DNA of 42,539 nt from Thiogranum sp. (GCA_024636585.1 JAGXGS010000044.1:1-42539); one strand, 5' to 3'; shown: positions 1 to 11,400, counted from the stretch's first letter. Notes: a model not told the origin generated them from the sequence alone. Numbers and translations are program-made.

Positions 1-828
1 ATCAAAAATGTGCAGTGGCTTACCGGTTGCACCTGCTTCTGCCAGCATCGACATGCTTTCGCCGCTGACCACCAGGTGGTCGGCCAGACCGAGAAACGCC
101 TGGTAGGGATTTTCGGTAGTGCGGTCGCCCCAGTGCCAGGCGTGCACCGGCACTGTCAGCCGGCCCAGAAACTTGCGATATAACGGGTCCGGGGTGCGGG
201 CGCTGTTCGACACCAGCAGCGAACCACCCGCGCTACCGACCTCACGATTGAGCCATCCGGCCAGCTGCCGCAGCTTTTCCCCGGTCAGCACGAACGGACC
301 GCTGTCGCCACCGAGCAATACCGTCCAGTACGGACGCTGCAAGTCGTCCAGCTGCGCTGCCCATCCGGCCGCCGCCGCGTCCAGTCGCGCGCGCGTCAGC
401 GAATGCAGGGGCAGATTCACATACAGCACATTGGAGCACCGGGGAACTGAATACTGCGGTGTCACCACGATGAGATCAAAGACATCCGGACGCGACCAGG
501 GGCGCCCCAGGTGTACCAGCCGGGTCATGCCGCCGGACTGCTCGCGCACCCAGCGCGCCACCGGTTCATTCCGGCGCCCGGCGGTGATCAGCAGATCCGG
601 CCAGGGTGGCGCAAGCTCGCTGGAAGCGGACTTGTCGAGTCCTGCGAGAGTCGTCCCGAACAACCGGTTGGTCAGTAATTCATAACGGTGATAGGCCATC
701 CGCCGCACTTCGAAAGGCCAGCCCAGCGCTTCGGCAAGTGCCAGCACCTGGGTGTTATCCCCGGCCTTGTGACCGGTCAAAACCCATACGCGCGGAGGCC
801 GTGACAAATCGGTTGCGGTGGTAGTCAC
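1..828 (-). CDS. ELM1-family protein, copy 1 (C-terminus cut by window edge)
   Basis: The minus strand is open without a stop from a GTG at 828 to the window edge, giving 276 codons that lack the C-terminus. The translation begins with a short tail, then VWVLTGHKAGDNTQ, ALAEALGWPF, PPWPDLLITAGRRNEP, HLGRPWSRPDVFDLIV, LLGGDSGPF and SGESMSMLAEAGATGKP. These blocks match, almost in register, the complete ELM1-family gene at 4867-5973, so the two are paralogues. The family is named after a plant mitochondrial-fission protein, but bacterial members look like GT-B-fold glycosyltransferases; the SxSMLAEA block resembles a nucleotide-sugar-binding region. That function is inference. It is divergent from lptF, with about 110 bases between the start codons. 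No clear ribosome binding site precedes the GTG, so the exact start is uncertain. Confidence 0.75.
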   Translation of the reverse strand, partial: MTTTATDLSRPPRVWVLTGHKAGDNTQVLALAEALGWPFEVRRMAYHRYELLTNRLFGTTLAGLDKSASSELAPPWPDLLITAGRRNEPVARWVREQSGGMTRLVHLGRPWSRPDVFDLIVVTPQYSVPRCSNVLYVNLPLHSLTRARLDAAAAGWAAQLDDLQRPYWTVLLGGDSGPFVLTGEKLRQLAGWLNREVGSAGGSLLVSNSARTPDPLYRKFLGRLTVPVHAWHWGDRTTENPYQAFLGLADHLVVSGESMSMLAEAGATGKPLHIFD

Positions 829-926
829 TGATAGATCGAATGCTTTCTGCAAATGCGCGAGCTTACCGCAATCGCAAGGTATCTGCAGCGCAAATCGTTT
901 ACCATAACGCCCCAGACCCGCGCACC

Positions 927-933
927 AAGGAGG
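927..933 (+). promoter_or_regulatory. Strong ribosome binding site that fixes the lptF start
   Basis: AAGGAGG, a near-perfect anti-SD match, lies 8 bases before a TTG at 942. No comparable site precedes the ATG at 840, which would give a longer reading frame. The N-terminus from the TTG also matches how LptF proteins normally begin, just before the first membrane segment. Confidence 0.75.
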
Positions 934-941
934 CCGGTTTT

Positions 942-2012
942 TTGGTCCTGACCCGCTATATCACCGCAGAGATAGTTAAACCGCTGTTCCTGGGTGTTAC
1001 GCTGCTGATTATCATTTTCACCGGCTACAGTTCCGCGGTAAAGCTGGCCGAGGCTGCGCAGGGTATGATCGACATGCGCGTCATCGCCCGTCTGATCGGC
1101 CTGAATACCATCGTCGCACTGGAAGTGCTGCTGCCCACCGCACTGTACCTGTCGATCATCGCCGCGTTGACCCGTTTCTACCGGGATTCAGAGATGGCTG
1201 CCATGAACGCCGCAGGCGTCGGCGAATGGCAGATCATCCGCGCAATCATGCTGCTGTCGCTGCTGATAGCTGCATTAGTGGGGGCCATCTCCATGTATGG
1301 CCGTCCCTGGGCCTACCGCGAAAGTTATCACATCGAAGCCCAGGCGAAAGCGGAATTCGATATCCGCAAGATAGCACCGGGACAGTTCATCGAATTGCAG
1401 GACAACAAGTATGTCCTGCACGCGGGTGCTGTCGATCAGTCCACCGGTCGCCTGCAGGAGGTCTTCATGCAGACCGAGGTGGGAGAAAAACTGCAGGTGG
1501 TGTTTGCCGAAGAAGCCTACCTGCCGCCAGTGCGGTTCGGTGAACCGCGCACCTTTGAAATGTTCAGAGGCTATGGCTATCTGCTCGACCGGACCGGCGG
1601 AAAAGATTCAACTTTGCGTTACAAAAAATTGATCCTGCATATTCCGATCGAGGAACCGGACAAGAGCTACCGGCGCAAGGCCGAGCCGACCATCAATCTG
1701 TTCAAATCGGATGCACCCAAGGACATTGCGGAATTCCAGTGGCGGGTATCGACGCCGTTGGCAACCATGCTGCTGGCATTGCTGGCGGTACCCCTGAGCC
1801 GCACGGCTCCCCGCCAGGGCCGACATGCCGGCTTCTTCGTCGCTATCCTGATCTATGTCGGACTGTTCAACGCCATCAGCGTGGCACGCAACTGGGTTGA
1901 AGACGGCGTCGTCGCCCGCTTTCCAGGGCTGTGGTGGGTGTATCTGCTGCCGGCGCTGCTGTTCGCGATACTCGTTGCGACACCCTACTGGACACGGAGA
2001 AAACGCACATGA
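942..2012 (+). CDS. lptF: LPS export permease LptF
   Basis: LptF pairs with LptG in the inner membrane to form the transmembrane part of the LptB2FG ABC transporter, which extracts lipopolysaccharide and feeds it to LptC/LptA. The 356-residue protein has membrane segments near the N-terminus (LTRYITAEIVKPLFLG onward) and a family signature RFYRDSEMAAMNAAGVG. A periplasmic beta-jellyroll region follows, then C-terminal membrane segments. The start is placed at TTG 942 because of the AAGGAGG site 8 bases upstream. The frame is open back to an ATG at 840, but the extra 34 residues are hydrophilic and unlike the family. The stop overlaps the lptG start (ATGA), so translation is probably coupled. 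Confidence 0.9.
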   Translation: MVLTRYITAEIVKPLFLGVTLLIIIFTGYSSAVKLAEAAQGMIDMRVIARLIGLNTIVALEVLLPTALYLSIIAALTRFYRDSEMAAMNAAGVGEWQIIRAIMLLSLLIAALVGAISMYGRPWAYRESYHIEAQAKAEFDIRKIAPGQFIELQDNKYVLHAGAVDQSTGRLQEVFMQTEVGEKLQVVFAEEAYLPPVRFGEPRTFEMFRGYGYLLDRTGGKDSTLRYKKLILHIPIEEPDKSYRRKAEPTINLFKSDAPKDIAEFQWRVSTPLATMLLALLAVPLSRTAPRQGRHAGFFVAILIYVGLFNAISVARNWVEDGVVARFPGLWWVYLLPALLFAILVATPYWTRRKRT

Positions 2013-3079
2013 GCCGCCTCGACCGGTATATCGGCGGTTATCTGCTGAGCGGCTGGATTCTGGTATGGCTGATCATGTCAGCGATCTTCAGCCTGCTGAC
2101 GTTCGTCGATGAACTGGAACGCACCAGTGAACTCTACCGGGTCAGCGATGCGGCGCTGTTTATTCTCTACACCTTGCCGCAACGTTCGATGGATCTGGTT
2201 CCTGTGATTGTACTGCTGGGCACTCTGGTGGCGCTGGCCGGACTGAACAAGAACAGCGAAATTATCGCCATGCGTGCGGCCGGCATGTCGCTGTGGCGCT
2301 TGTTACGTTCAGTGGCTGTGCCCGCAGTGCTGCTGGTAATCGGTCTGTATGCCACTTACGAATATGTCGCGGCGCCCCTGTACCAGCAGGCGGAAACGCA
2401 GAAAACAATGACGCGGCAGGGCAAGGCCAATCTGTTCAAGGGCAAGGGACTCTGGTCTGCCAGCGATTACCGCTATTTCAACGTGCGCACGCTGCAGCAT
2501 GGCTCGGTCCCGACTGAGATCTATCTGTACCAGTTTGCCCCCGATGGCAGACTGCTGGACTTCATCGCAGCGGACACGGCAGTCCCGGCGCCGGACCGCG
2601 AATGGCGTCTGATCGATGTGCAGCACAAGACCCTCAGGAACGGGGAACTGCGGACCGAGCACAAGGAACAACTGGACATGGGCCCGTTCTGGTCCAGCGA
2701 GGAGCTTCCGATCATCCCGCTTTCCATTACCGGGATGACCCTGACCGGCCTGTACAGTTATAACAAACACCTGCAGGCGACCAATCAGCAAATGGAGCGT
2801 GTGGAACAGCTGTTCTGGCAGAAGATGGCCTTGCCGCTCACGGCCGGGGCCATGGTGCTGCTGGCGACGCCGATCGGTGCCGGGCTCGGCACCCAGCGCA
2901 GCGCCGTGTTCGGCCGCAATCTGGCCCGCGGCGCCGGCATCGGCATTCTGTTCTATCTCGCCACGCAGATCATAAATACCGGCGGCCCGATGCTCGGCAT
3001 CCCTCCGCCGGTGGTGGCATTTATTCCGGTGGCGCTGGTGCTGGCTGCGGCGAGCGGATTGTTTTACCGCATGCGCTAG
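2009..3079 (+). CDS. lptG: LPS export permease LptG
   Basis: This is the second transmembrane subunit of LptB2FG. The 356-residue protein starts MSRLDRYIGGYLLSGW, then FSLLTFVDELERTSELYRV and SEIIAMRAAGMSLWRLL, the LptG form of the coupling-helix region that contacts LptB. A periplasmic domain occupies roughly residues 130-270 and is followed by membrane segments ending GLFYRMR. The ATG overlaps the lptF stop by four bases, with GGAG about nine bases upstream. LptF and LptG have the same length here. The cytosolic ATPase gene lptB is not in this window. Confidence 0.92.
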   Translation: MSRLDRYIGGYLLSGWILVWLIMSAIFSLLTFVDELERTSELYRVSDAALFILYTLPQRSMDLVPVIVLLGTLVALAGLNKNSEIIAMRAAGMSLWRLLRSVAVPAVLLVIGLYATYEYVAAPLYQQAETQKTMTRQGKANLFKGKGLWSASDYRYFNVRTLQHGSVPTEIYLYQFAPDGRLLDFIAADTAVPAPDREWRLIDVQHKTLRNGELRTEHKEQLDMGPFWSSEELPIIPLSITGMTLTGLYSYNKHLQATNQQMERVEQLFWQKMALPLTAGAMVLLATPIGAGLGTQRSAVFGRNLARGAGIGILFYLATQIINTGGPMLGIPPPVVAFIPVALVLAAASGLFYRMR

Positions 3080-3165
3080 ATTTGTCGCACTGCTGGCCAG
3101 AAGGCATAATCCGCAGCCAGTCCGGCCCTACAGCCCTCTCGTCCTAAACAATCCGGGTAACAATC

Positions 3166-4887
3166 ATGCGGTTAATGTTGACCTTTTTCAGAGCCTATCC
3201 GTGGCAGTCCGCCGTCATGCTCCTGGCCCTGCTGTTCGCCGGAATCGCGGAGGGCGTCGGCCTGTCGGCGTTGTTACCGCTCATCAACATCGCCATCAAG
3301 GATGAGAGTGCCGAGCGCAATGAATTCGAGCGCGCCATCACCGATTTCCTGCTCAGCGTCGGCATTCAGCCGACCATCGGCACCCTGCTGATTATCATCG
3401 TTCTGGGCGTGACGGTTAAAAGCCTGCTGTTGCTGGTAGCCAACAAGCAGGTCGGCTACACAGCCGCGCGCGTGGCGCTGGACCTGCGTCTGGACATGCT
3501 GCGCGCGATCCTGCGCAGCAAGTGGGAGTATTTCATTCACCAGCCGATCGGCAAACTCACCAACAGTCTGGCCACGGAAGCACAGCGGTCTTCCGAATCG
3601 TTCGTCAATGGCGCCACCGTAATCACCTTCCTGGTGCAGGCGATCATCTACGGCGCGGTGGCGGTCGCGGTATCCTGGAAAGCGACCCTGATCGGTCTGG
3701 GGGCGGGCATCATCATTATCGGCATTTCGCACTTCCTGGTGCGCATGGCCAAACGCGCCGGCAAGCGCCAGACCGGCCTGCTGATTTCCCTGCTCACGCA
3801 GTTGACCGACACCCTGCTGTCAGTGAAGCCTTTGAAAGCCATGGGGCAGGCGCATCTGGCCGACGCGGTGCTCGCCATGGAGACCAGAAAACTCAACAAG
3901 GCCGTGAAGCGCCAGGTATTCAGCAGCGCTCTGCTGAACGTGGCGCAGGAAGAAATGTCCACCATTGTGATCGCGCTGGGCATGTTCGTGGCACTGGTAC
4001 AGTTCGAGATGCCGGTGGCTACAGTGATGATCCTTGCGGTAGCGCTGGGCCGCATGCTGGCGCATTTTGGCAAGGTGCAGAAGCAATATCAGAAGATGGT
4101 GATCGGCGAAAGCGCCTTCTGGTCGATGCGGCGCACCATCGATGAAGCCCGACGCGCGGAAGAACGACTGGACGGCAGCATCGCACCGCCGCCGCTCAAC
4201 AGCAGTATCGAGCTGCGCGACGTAAGTTTTTCCTATACCGATGCGCCAGTGGTGCAGAATCTTTCGATGGAGATCCCGGGCGGCGGTCTGACAACGCTGG
4301 TCGGCCCATCAGGATCGGGAAAAACTACGATCATCGATCTGATCATCGGGCTGTTGCAGCCACAGTCCGGCGAAGTATTGATCGACGGGGTACCGCTGCA
4401 TACCCTCGACAGCACCGCATGGCGTCGCATGATCGGCTATGTGCCGCAGGAGACTATCCTGCTGCACGACAGCATTCATCACAATGTATCGCTGGGCGAT
4501 GAAGCGCTCAGTGAGCAGGACGTCGAAAATGCATTGCGCGCCGCCGGCGCCTGGGACTTCGTTGCGGCGTTGCCGCTGGGCATGCATGACACGGTCGGCG
4601 AGCGCGGCACCCGCTTATCGGGTGGGCAGCGCCAGCGCATCATGATCGCACGGGCGCTGGCGCACAAACCGAAACTGCTGATCCTCGACGAGGCTACCAG
4701 TGCCCTGGACCCGGCCAGTGAAGCCGCCATTCGCGATACCCTGCAGCAACTGCGGGGCAAACTCACCATCCTTGCCATCTCCCATCAGACCGGTCTGGTC
4801 GAGGCCGCGGATCGCGTCTATCGACTGGAGGCCGGCACCGTCAGGAGCGTGGAAGACCAGCGCCTGTCAGAGCATCCCGGGGAATAG
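3166..4887 (+). CDS. MsbA-like ABC half-transporter (membrane domain fused to ATPase)
   Basis: This 573-residue protein has an exporter-type six-helix membrane domain (about residues 1-320) followed by an ATP-binding domain. Visible motifs are Walker A GPSGSGKTT (about 380), Q-loop VPQETILLHDSI, signature LSGGQRQR (about 484), Walker B LLILDEATSALD (about 504) and a switch-region SHQ in place of the usual SHR/H. It should act as a homodimer that flips a lipid or lipid-linked molecule across the inner membrane. It lies 86 bases after lptG on the same strand and its 3' end overlaps the convergent ELM1 gene by 21 bases. The substrate is unknown. True MsbA normally sits with lpxK, which is absent here, so this is probably a dedicated lipid exporter rather than the housekeeping one. 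Confidence 0.8.
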   Translation: MRLMLTFFRAYPWQSAVMLLALLFAGIAEGVGLSALLPLINIAIKDESAERNEFERAITDFLLSVGIQPTIGTLLIIIVLGVTVKSLLLLVANKQVGYTAARVALDLRLDMLRAILRSKWEYFIHQPIGKLTNSLATEAQRSSESFVNGATVITFLVQAIIYGAVAVAVSWKATLIGLGAGIIIIGISHFLVRMAKRAGKRQTGLLISLLTQLTDTLLSVKPLKAMGQAHLADAVLAMETRKLNKAVKRQVFSSALLNVAQEEMSTIVIALGMFVALVQFEMPVATVMILAVALGRMLAHFGKVQKQYQKMVIGESAFWSMRRTIDEARRAEERLDGSIAPPPLNSSIELRDVSFSYTDAPVVQNLSMEIPGGGLTTLVGPSGSGKTTIIDLIIGLLQPQSGEVLIDGVPLHTLDSTAWRRMIGYVPQETILLHDSIHHNVSLGDEALSEQDVENALRAAGAWDFVAALPLGMHDTVGERGTRLSGGQRQRIMIARALAHKPKLLILDEATSALDPASEAAIRDTLQQLRGKLTILAISHQTGLVEAADRVYRLEAGTVRSVEDQRLSEHPGE

Positions 4888-5973
4888 CGCGCGCACCCGC
4901 TGCACGGCGCGCTCCAGATCACTGCAATCGGCAACCGGCGGCCGGTTAAAGGTTTCATCCAGCCACACGGCCCGACCACTGTTCACCAGCTCCCGGTGGA
5001 CCAGGCGCAGATCGCGGCTGAGCCGCTGCGGTCCGCACGCCATCATGAAGCTGTAGGTCATGGCGCTGAAACGAAAATCACGGGGCACTGCATGACCGGG
5101 TCGCATCGCATACCCATAGCCACCGAGATCGGCGATATAAACCGGTTTGCCGGTTGCGCAGGCTTCACTCAGCATCGAAATACTGTCGGCTGTCACCACC
5201 GCCGCATCGCATAGCGCCAGAATTCCAAAATACGGATTATCCAGGTCCTGCGCTCGCCAGTGATGTATGTAATACGGCACCGACAGCTGGTCTTCGAAAG
5301 CGCGCGCGGCAGCTGGCGAGGTCCGCGCGCTGGTAGAAACGAGCAGTGAATATCCCTGCGCTTCGGCCAGGCGGTTCACCCGCCGCGCAATCGACGCCGC
5401 ATTTTTCGGCCCCAGCGTATAGGGTCCGCTGTTACCACCGAGAATCACTGCCAGCCAGGGCTTCGGCAGATGTGCGAAACGCTCCGCCCAGTGTTCGCCG
5501 GCCGCGGCCAGGCGCTGCGGTGTCAGACGGTGCAGCGTGACGACGTTATGCAGCACCTTCGGGTGCGCGGCCAGGCGATACTGGGGCGTGGTCACGATCA
5601 GATCGAAATTATCCGGGCGCGCCCAGGGCCTGCCGAGGTGCACGATACGGGTGCGACCGGCGTTCTGATCGCGGATCCAGCGGCACACCGGCTCGTTGCG
5701 CATGCCGGCGGAAATCACCAGGTCCGGCCAGGGCGGCTCCAGCGTACTCGAACGGTCGAGGCGGATACCGCGCAAATCGCTGCCGCGCAACAGGCTGGTG
5801 CGGAATTCACTGCGACGGTAACTGAGTTCCTTGAGTTCATACGGCCAGCCCAGCGCTTCAGCCAGGGCCAGAATCTGGCTGCGTTCGCCGGCGCGATAGC
5901 CGGTAACCAGCCAGACACGGGGAGTGACAGCATCAGGCGTGCCGGGAGATGGGGTGGCCACAGGCGGGTTCAT
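4867..5973 (-). CDS. ELM1-family protein, copy 2
   Basis: A complete 368-residue ELM1-family (formerly DUF1022) protein. Key blocks are VWLVTGYRAGERSQ, PPWPDLVISAGMRNEP, HLGRPWARPDNFDLIV, ILGGNSGPY, LLVSTSARTSP and TADSISMLSEACATGKP, consistent with a two-lobed GT-B-like fold. There is no signal peptide or obvious membrane helix, so it is probably cytoplasmic or peripheral. The function in bacteria is not established; a glycosyltransferase acting on an envelope lipid is an inference from fold-like motifs and context. The start is placed at ATG 5973; a GTG four codons upstream (5985) is also possible, and neither has a clear ribosome binding site. The 3' end runs 21 bases into the ABC transporter gene on the other strand. 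Confidence 0.8.
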   Translation of the reverse strand: MNPPVATPSPGTPDAVTPRVWLVTGYRAGERSQILALAEALGWPYELKELSYRRSEFRTSLLRGSDLRGIRLDRSSTLEPPWPDLVISAGMRNEPVCRWIRDQNAGRTRIVHLGRPWARPDNFDLIVTTPQYRLAAHPKVLHNVVTLHRLTPQRLAAAGEHWAERFAHLPKPWLAVILGGNSGPYTLGPKNAASIARRVNRLAEAQGYSLLVSTSARTSPAAARAFEDQLSVPYYIHHWRAQDLDNPYFGILALCDAAVVTADSISMLSEACATGKPVYIADLGGYGYAMRPGHAVPRDFRFSAMTYSFMMACGPQRLSRDLRLVHRELVNSGRAVWLDETFNRPPVADCSDLERAVQRVRALFPGML

Positions 5974-6116
5974 CTGGCAGGGCACGATGCTGACGGCACC
6001 ATGGCACCGCCGCTCAACTCCAAGTACAATTCCGGGCTTGCGAATCTAGCGGCTCGGACAGTCTGACGCAAGTCGGAACTGTTCGCCTGCACTCAATACC
6101 CGGTGACGATTTTCTC

Positions 6117-6361
6117 ATGGCTGACTACAACACTTTTCTGGCACAGATTTATGAAGTGCTCAAACCCTTTGCCAAGCACGGCCTGATCCTCAATGAGGAT
6201 TGCGAGCTGGTGACCGAGCTGGGATTGACTTCATTGCAGGTCATGGAGCTGATCGAACACATCGAGGATCACTTCGATATTTCCGTGCCCCTCAATATTC
6301 TGCCGGACATCCGTACCATCCAGGACCTCGCGCAGCAACTGGAAAACCTGTCCCCCGACGC

Positions 6362-6365
<4 letters not shown>
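6117..6365 (+). CDS. Acyl carrier protein dedicated to the neighbouring acyl-CoA/ACP-using enzyme
   Basis: An 82-residue acidic, helical protein of acyl-carrier length. The phosphopantetheine attachment motif is LGLTSLQVMELI with the serine at residue 39; the usual D before S is replaced by T, as in many specialised carriers. It is not the fatty-acid-synthesis acpP, which sits with fabD/fabG/fabF. Its stop overlaps the start of the next gene (ATGA at 6362-6365), so carrier and enzyme are made together. The likely role is to hand an acyl chain to that enzyme. The start at 6117 is preceded by GGTGA about ten bases upstream. It is transcribed divergently from the second ELM1 gene. Confidence 0.88.
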
Positions 6366-8845
<2,480 letters not shown>

Positions 8846-8847
<2 letters not shown>

Positions 8848-8873
8848 GATTGCCACGCTTCGCTCGCAATGAC
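8846..8873. repeat. Single copy of a dispersed palindromic-type repeat at the murA 3' end
   Basis: GAGATTGCCACGCTTCGCTC followed by GCAATGAC. Read on the minus strand it encodes the SLRAKRGNL string common in spurious ORFs across many bacterial genomes, which marks a widespread intergenic repeat. The segment can pair with itself weakly (ATTGC with GCAAT). It lies directly between the convergent murA and DUF2905 genes and supplies most of the murA stop codon. Recognition is from memory of the family; only one copy is present in this window. Confidence 0.6.
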
Positions 8874-8898
8874 GTGGACACTTCCGTTAAGAGGCTCC

Positions 8899-9117
8899 TC
8901 AACGTTTCAGGACATTCACCAGCACCGTCAGAACCAGACTGATCACCACGCTGATCAAAATCATTGAAGTTACCGGGATGAACACGCGTCCATTTTCGGT
9001 TTCGATGTTGATATCGCCGGGCAACTTGCCGAACCAGCTGAACAGGCCCGGCGCGAAATGCAGTATCGCACCCAACAGGATCAGCGCAGCGCCCGCAAGC
9101 ATAATCCAGCGCCCCAT
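8899..9117 (-). CDS. DUF2905 small membrane protein
   Basis: A 72-residue protein with a membrane helix at about 5-25, a short conserved linker FSWFGKLPGDINIETENGRVFIPVTSM, and a second helix at about 48-68. This layout is the DUF2905 family, found in many bacteria, function unknown. It stands between murA (convergent) and pqiC, whose end lies 37 bases upstream, so it is probably the last gene of the pqi transcript. Confidence 0.85.
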   Translation of the reverse strand: MGRWIMLAGAALILLGAILHFAPGLFSWFGKLPGDINIETENGRVFIPVTSMILISVVISLVLTVLVNVLKR

Positions 9118-9154
9118 TCTGCTTCAGCCCGTCCTGCCGGCCTGAGGCGCAGGT

Positions 9155-9760
9155 TCAGCGACGGCAGGTATCACGCGCATTGCTCAGTTCGCGGGCGATC
9201 TGATCGCTCAGCTGCCCCGCCCCGCGACTGAGGCCGCTGACCAGATCCTGATAGCTGCCACCCTGCAGTGGTTCCTCGATCTCAAACCGGTACTGGCCCA
9301 GCTGGCAGTCCTGTTCATCGTCAAACAACCGCCAGACGCCCTGCAGCCGCGCCGACTGACCCGGCACTCCGTCAAAGCGGAAAAAATCAATTGCCACCTC
9401 CAGCGACGGCCGCACTCTGACCGGCCAGGGATACTGCACCACCTGGTCAGTCGCCAGTCGCTGCATCAGGTTCTGTGCCAGCACCCGACTGAGATTCTTG
9501 TGCAGATCGCCGCCCCAGCGATGATAGTCCGAGAAATCCAGTCGGTTTGGCGCAGCTTGTGTGACGATCTGCGGTCGCTCGAGCACATCGGGGAGGCTGA
9601 CCGGGCCGACGCCCAGCAGCAGCGCCTCGGGCATCGCAACCGGCGTTCCAGGCTCCATGCTCAGCGCATAGAAACTGGCGGGCGGGCTGGGACTTCCGAC
9701 GCAGCTCACCAGCGCCAGCAATAGCACCACAATACTGGCGACTCTCCCTGTGTGTCTCAT
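9155..9760 (-). CDS. pqiC: PqiC-type outer-membrane lipoprotein
   Basis: A 201-residue lipoprotein with a signal peptide and a lipobox LVSC that places the modified cysteine at residue 20. The mature part carries the PqiC/ABC-auxiliary pattern: PPASFYALS, LGVGPVSLPDVLERPQIVT, FSDYHRWGGDLHKNLSRVLAQNL. In E. coli, PqiC anchors the needle-like PqiB to the outer membrane, forming a lipid-conducting bridge across the periplasm. It begins 17 bases after the pqiB stop, in line with the usual pqiABC order. Confidence 0.85.
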   Translation of the reverse strand: MRHTGRVASIVVLLLALVSCVGSPSPPASFYALSMEPGTPVAMPEALLLGVGPVSLPDVLERPQIVTQAAPNRLDFSDYHRWGGDLHKNLSRVLAQNLMQRLATDQVVQYPWPVRVRPSLEVAIDFFRFDGVPGQSARLQGVWRLFDDEQDCQLGQYRFEIEEPLQGGSYQDLVSGLSRGAGQLSDQIARELSNARDTCRR

Positions 9761-9777
9761 CGCATGACTCCCTTAGG

Positions 9778-11400
9778 TTAGTTTCCCTTACCCCTGATCA
9801 GCGCTTCCGGATGCCGCTCCAGGTATTCCGCCAATCCCCGGGCGGAACGCGCAGCGCCACGAATCTCCTCCAGTGCCCGATATAGCTGCTGGCCGACTTC
9901 GCCCTCCATCGAACCGAGATTTTCCAGCGACTCGAGCGTAGCAGTGGCAGCCTCCAGGGTAGCGCGCGCGTCCTGAGCCAGACCGGGTGCGTCACGGTCA
10001 AGCGCTTCCACCAGTTGTCGGGTGCTGATCAACAGCTCATTCATGTTAGTGACCGTCGCTTCCAGTGGCACATTCTCCAGCCGTTCGAGGATGCGTGCCG
10101 CACTGCTGGTTATGCCGCTGAGCGCGCCGGGCATGGTCGGAAGTTCCGGATGCACGCCATCATAATTAACCTCCGCGGGTGGCGCCTCCGGAAACAGATC
10201 CAGCTCAACGAACAGGCGCCCGGTAAGCAGGTTGCCCGATTGCAGTCGTGCGCGCAGTCCCTGGTCGACCAGCTGCTCTACCTGTTCTTTCAAACGCTGA
10301 TCCAGCGCCTCGCCGCTCAGTCCCTCGAGTTCTTTATCATCGATGGTGCGCTGGGGCTCCAGAACGATGTGCACGGGAACGGAGAATTCACCCTGCTGTT
10401 TCACCAGCCGTGATTCAATCATTTTTACCGTGCCGAGCCGCACACCGCGAAATTCAACCGGGGCGCCGACCTCCAGTCCACGCAAGCTGTCGCTGAAACT
10501 CAGCAGGTACGGATAGCCGGTGGTAATCGGATCCTCCTGGCTGTCCGCATAGTTCTCATACAGATAAAACACGCTGTCTTCAGGTGCCAGCTCCTGATTC
10601 CCGGCGCCTTCAGGCGTACCGAAAGCAATACCGCCACTGATCAGCGCCACCATCGATTCGACGTCGACGCTCAATCCCGAGGTATCCACCGACACATCGA
10701 CGCCGCCAACATTCCAGAAATCGGTCTCCGGCCATACAAAGCGATCATGCGGCGCGCGAATGAATATACCGATATCCACATATTCATGGTTTTCTGCCAG
10801 TGCATACTCTGTCACTTCGCCCACCACGAACTGGCGGAAATAAACCGGTGAGGCCACGGTGAGCGAACCGAGCGTGTCGGCACGCAGGCGATAGGTGGTG
10901 CCGTCGACATCGGAGGTCACGACCGGCGGTTTTTCATAGCCCGTAAAGGTGCGCGTCGGATCGCCGCGCTCACCCGGGTCCATGGCAATATAGCCACCGC
11001 TGATCAAGGTGCCAAGGCCGGTAACTTCACCGCCACCGATGCGTGGCCGCACCACCCAGAACTTGGCAGTTTCGGTCAGGTGCCGTTCCATTCCCGGCAC
11101 CAGTTCGGCGGTGACCAGCACGTGCGACAGGTCACTGGCAAAACGCACCCGGTTGACCTGTCCGATGGTGACCTCGCGATACTTGATGGCGGTCTGTCCC
11201 TCTTCGATCCCCTCCGCGGTCTGGAAGCGAATGACGAACTCCGGCCCCTGTTCCGAAACCGTCTTGAACAGCAACCAGCCGCCGATCAATGCAGCAATCA
11301 GCGGCAGCAGCCAGACCACCTGCAAACCCTTGTTATCTGGCTCCACGACAGCATCCGGAATTTGTTCGCCCATGCTGTCCGACCGGTCCTGCTCAACCAT
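9778..11400 (-). CDS. pqiB: PqiB, MCE-domain intermembrane lipid transport protein
   Basis: A 540-residue protein with one N-terminal membrane helix (VVWLLPLIAALIGGWLLF) followed by three MCE domains, seen from the repeated patterns YREVTIGQVNRVRF, YFRQFVVGEVTEY and EFRGVRLGTVKMIE, and a helical C-terminal region. In E. coli PqiB forms hexameric rings stacked into a tube spanning the periplasm. The start is set at ATG 11400, where ATGGTTGA overlaps the stop of the preceding gene and AGGGGA lies just upstream. An ATG nine codons earlier (11427) is less well supported. Membrane-stress-related lipid transport is the established role for the family. Confidence 0.9.
   Translation of the reverse strand: MVEQDRSDSMGEQIPDAVVEPDNKGLQVVWLLPLIAALIGGWLLFKTVSEQGPEFVIRFQTAEGIEEGQTAIKYREVTIGQVNRVRFASDLSHVLVTAELVPGMERHLTETAKFWVVRPRIGGGEVTGLGTLISGGYIAMDPGERGDPTRTFTGYEKPPVVTSDVDGTTYRLRADTLGSLTVASPVYFRQFVVGEVTEYALAENHEYVDIGIFIRAPHDRFVWPETDFWNVGGVDVSVDTSGLSVDVESMVALISGGIAFGTPEGAGNQELAPEDSVFYLYENYADSQEDPITTGYPYLLSFSDSLRGLEVGAPVEFRGVRLGTVKMIESRLVKQQGEFSVPVHIVLEPQRTIDDKELEGLSGEALDQRLKEQVEQLVDQGLRARLQSGNLLTGRLFVELDLFPEAPPAEVNYDGVHPELPTMPGALSGITSSAARILERLENVPLEATVTNMNELLISTRQLVEALDRDAPGLAQDARATLEAATATLESLENLGSMEGEVGQQLYRALEEIRGAARSARGLAEYLERHPEALIRGKGN

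Noticed and set aside
3166-4887. Calling the ABC half-transporter the housekeeping MsbA
   Set aside because: The architecture fits, but lpxK is not adjacent and the gene sits in a different lipid context, so the gene symbol was withheld.
6200-6361. An extended start for the SPT-like gene
   Set aside because: The upstream part of the frame lies inside the acyl carrier protein gene in another frame; the ATGA overlap start at 6362 matches the family N-terminus.
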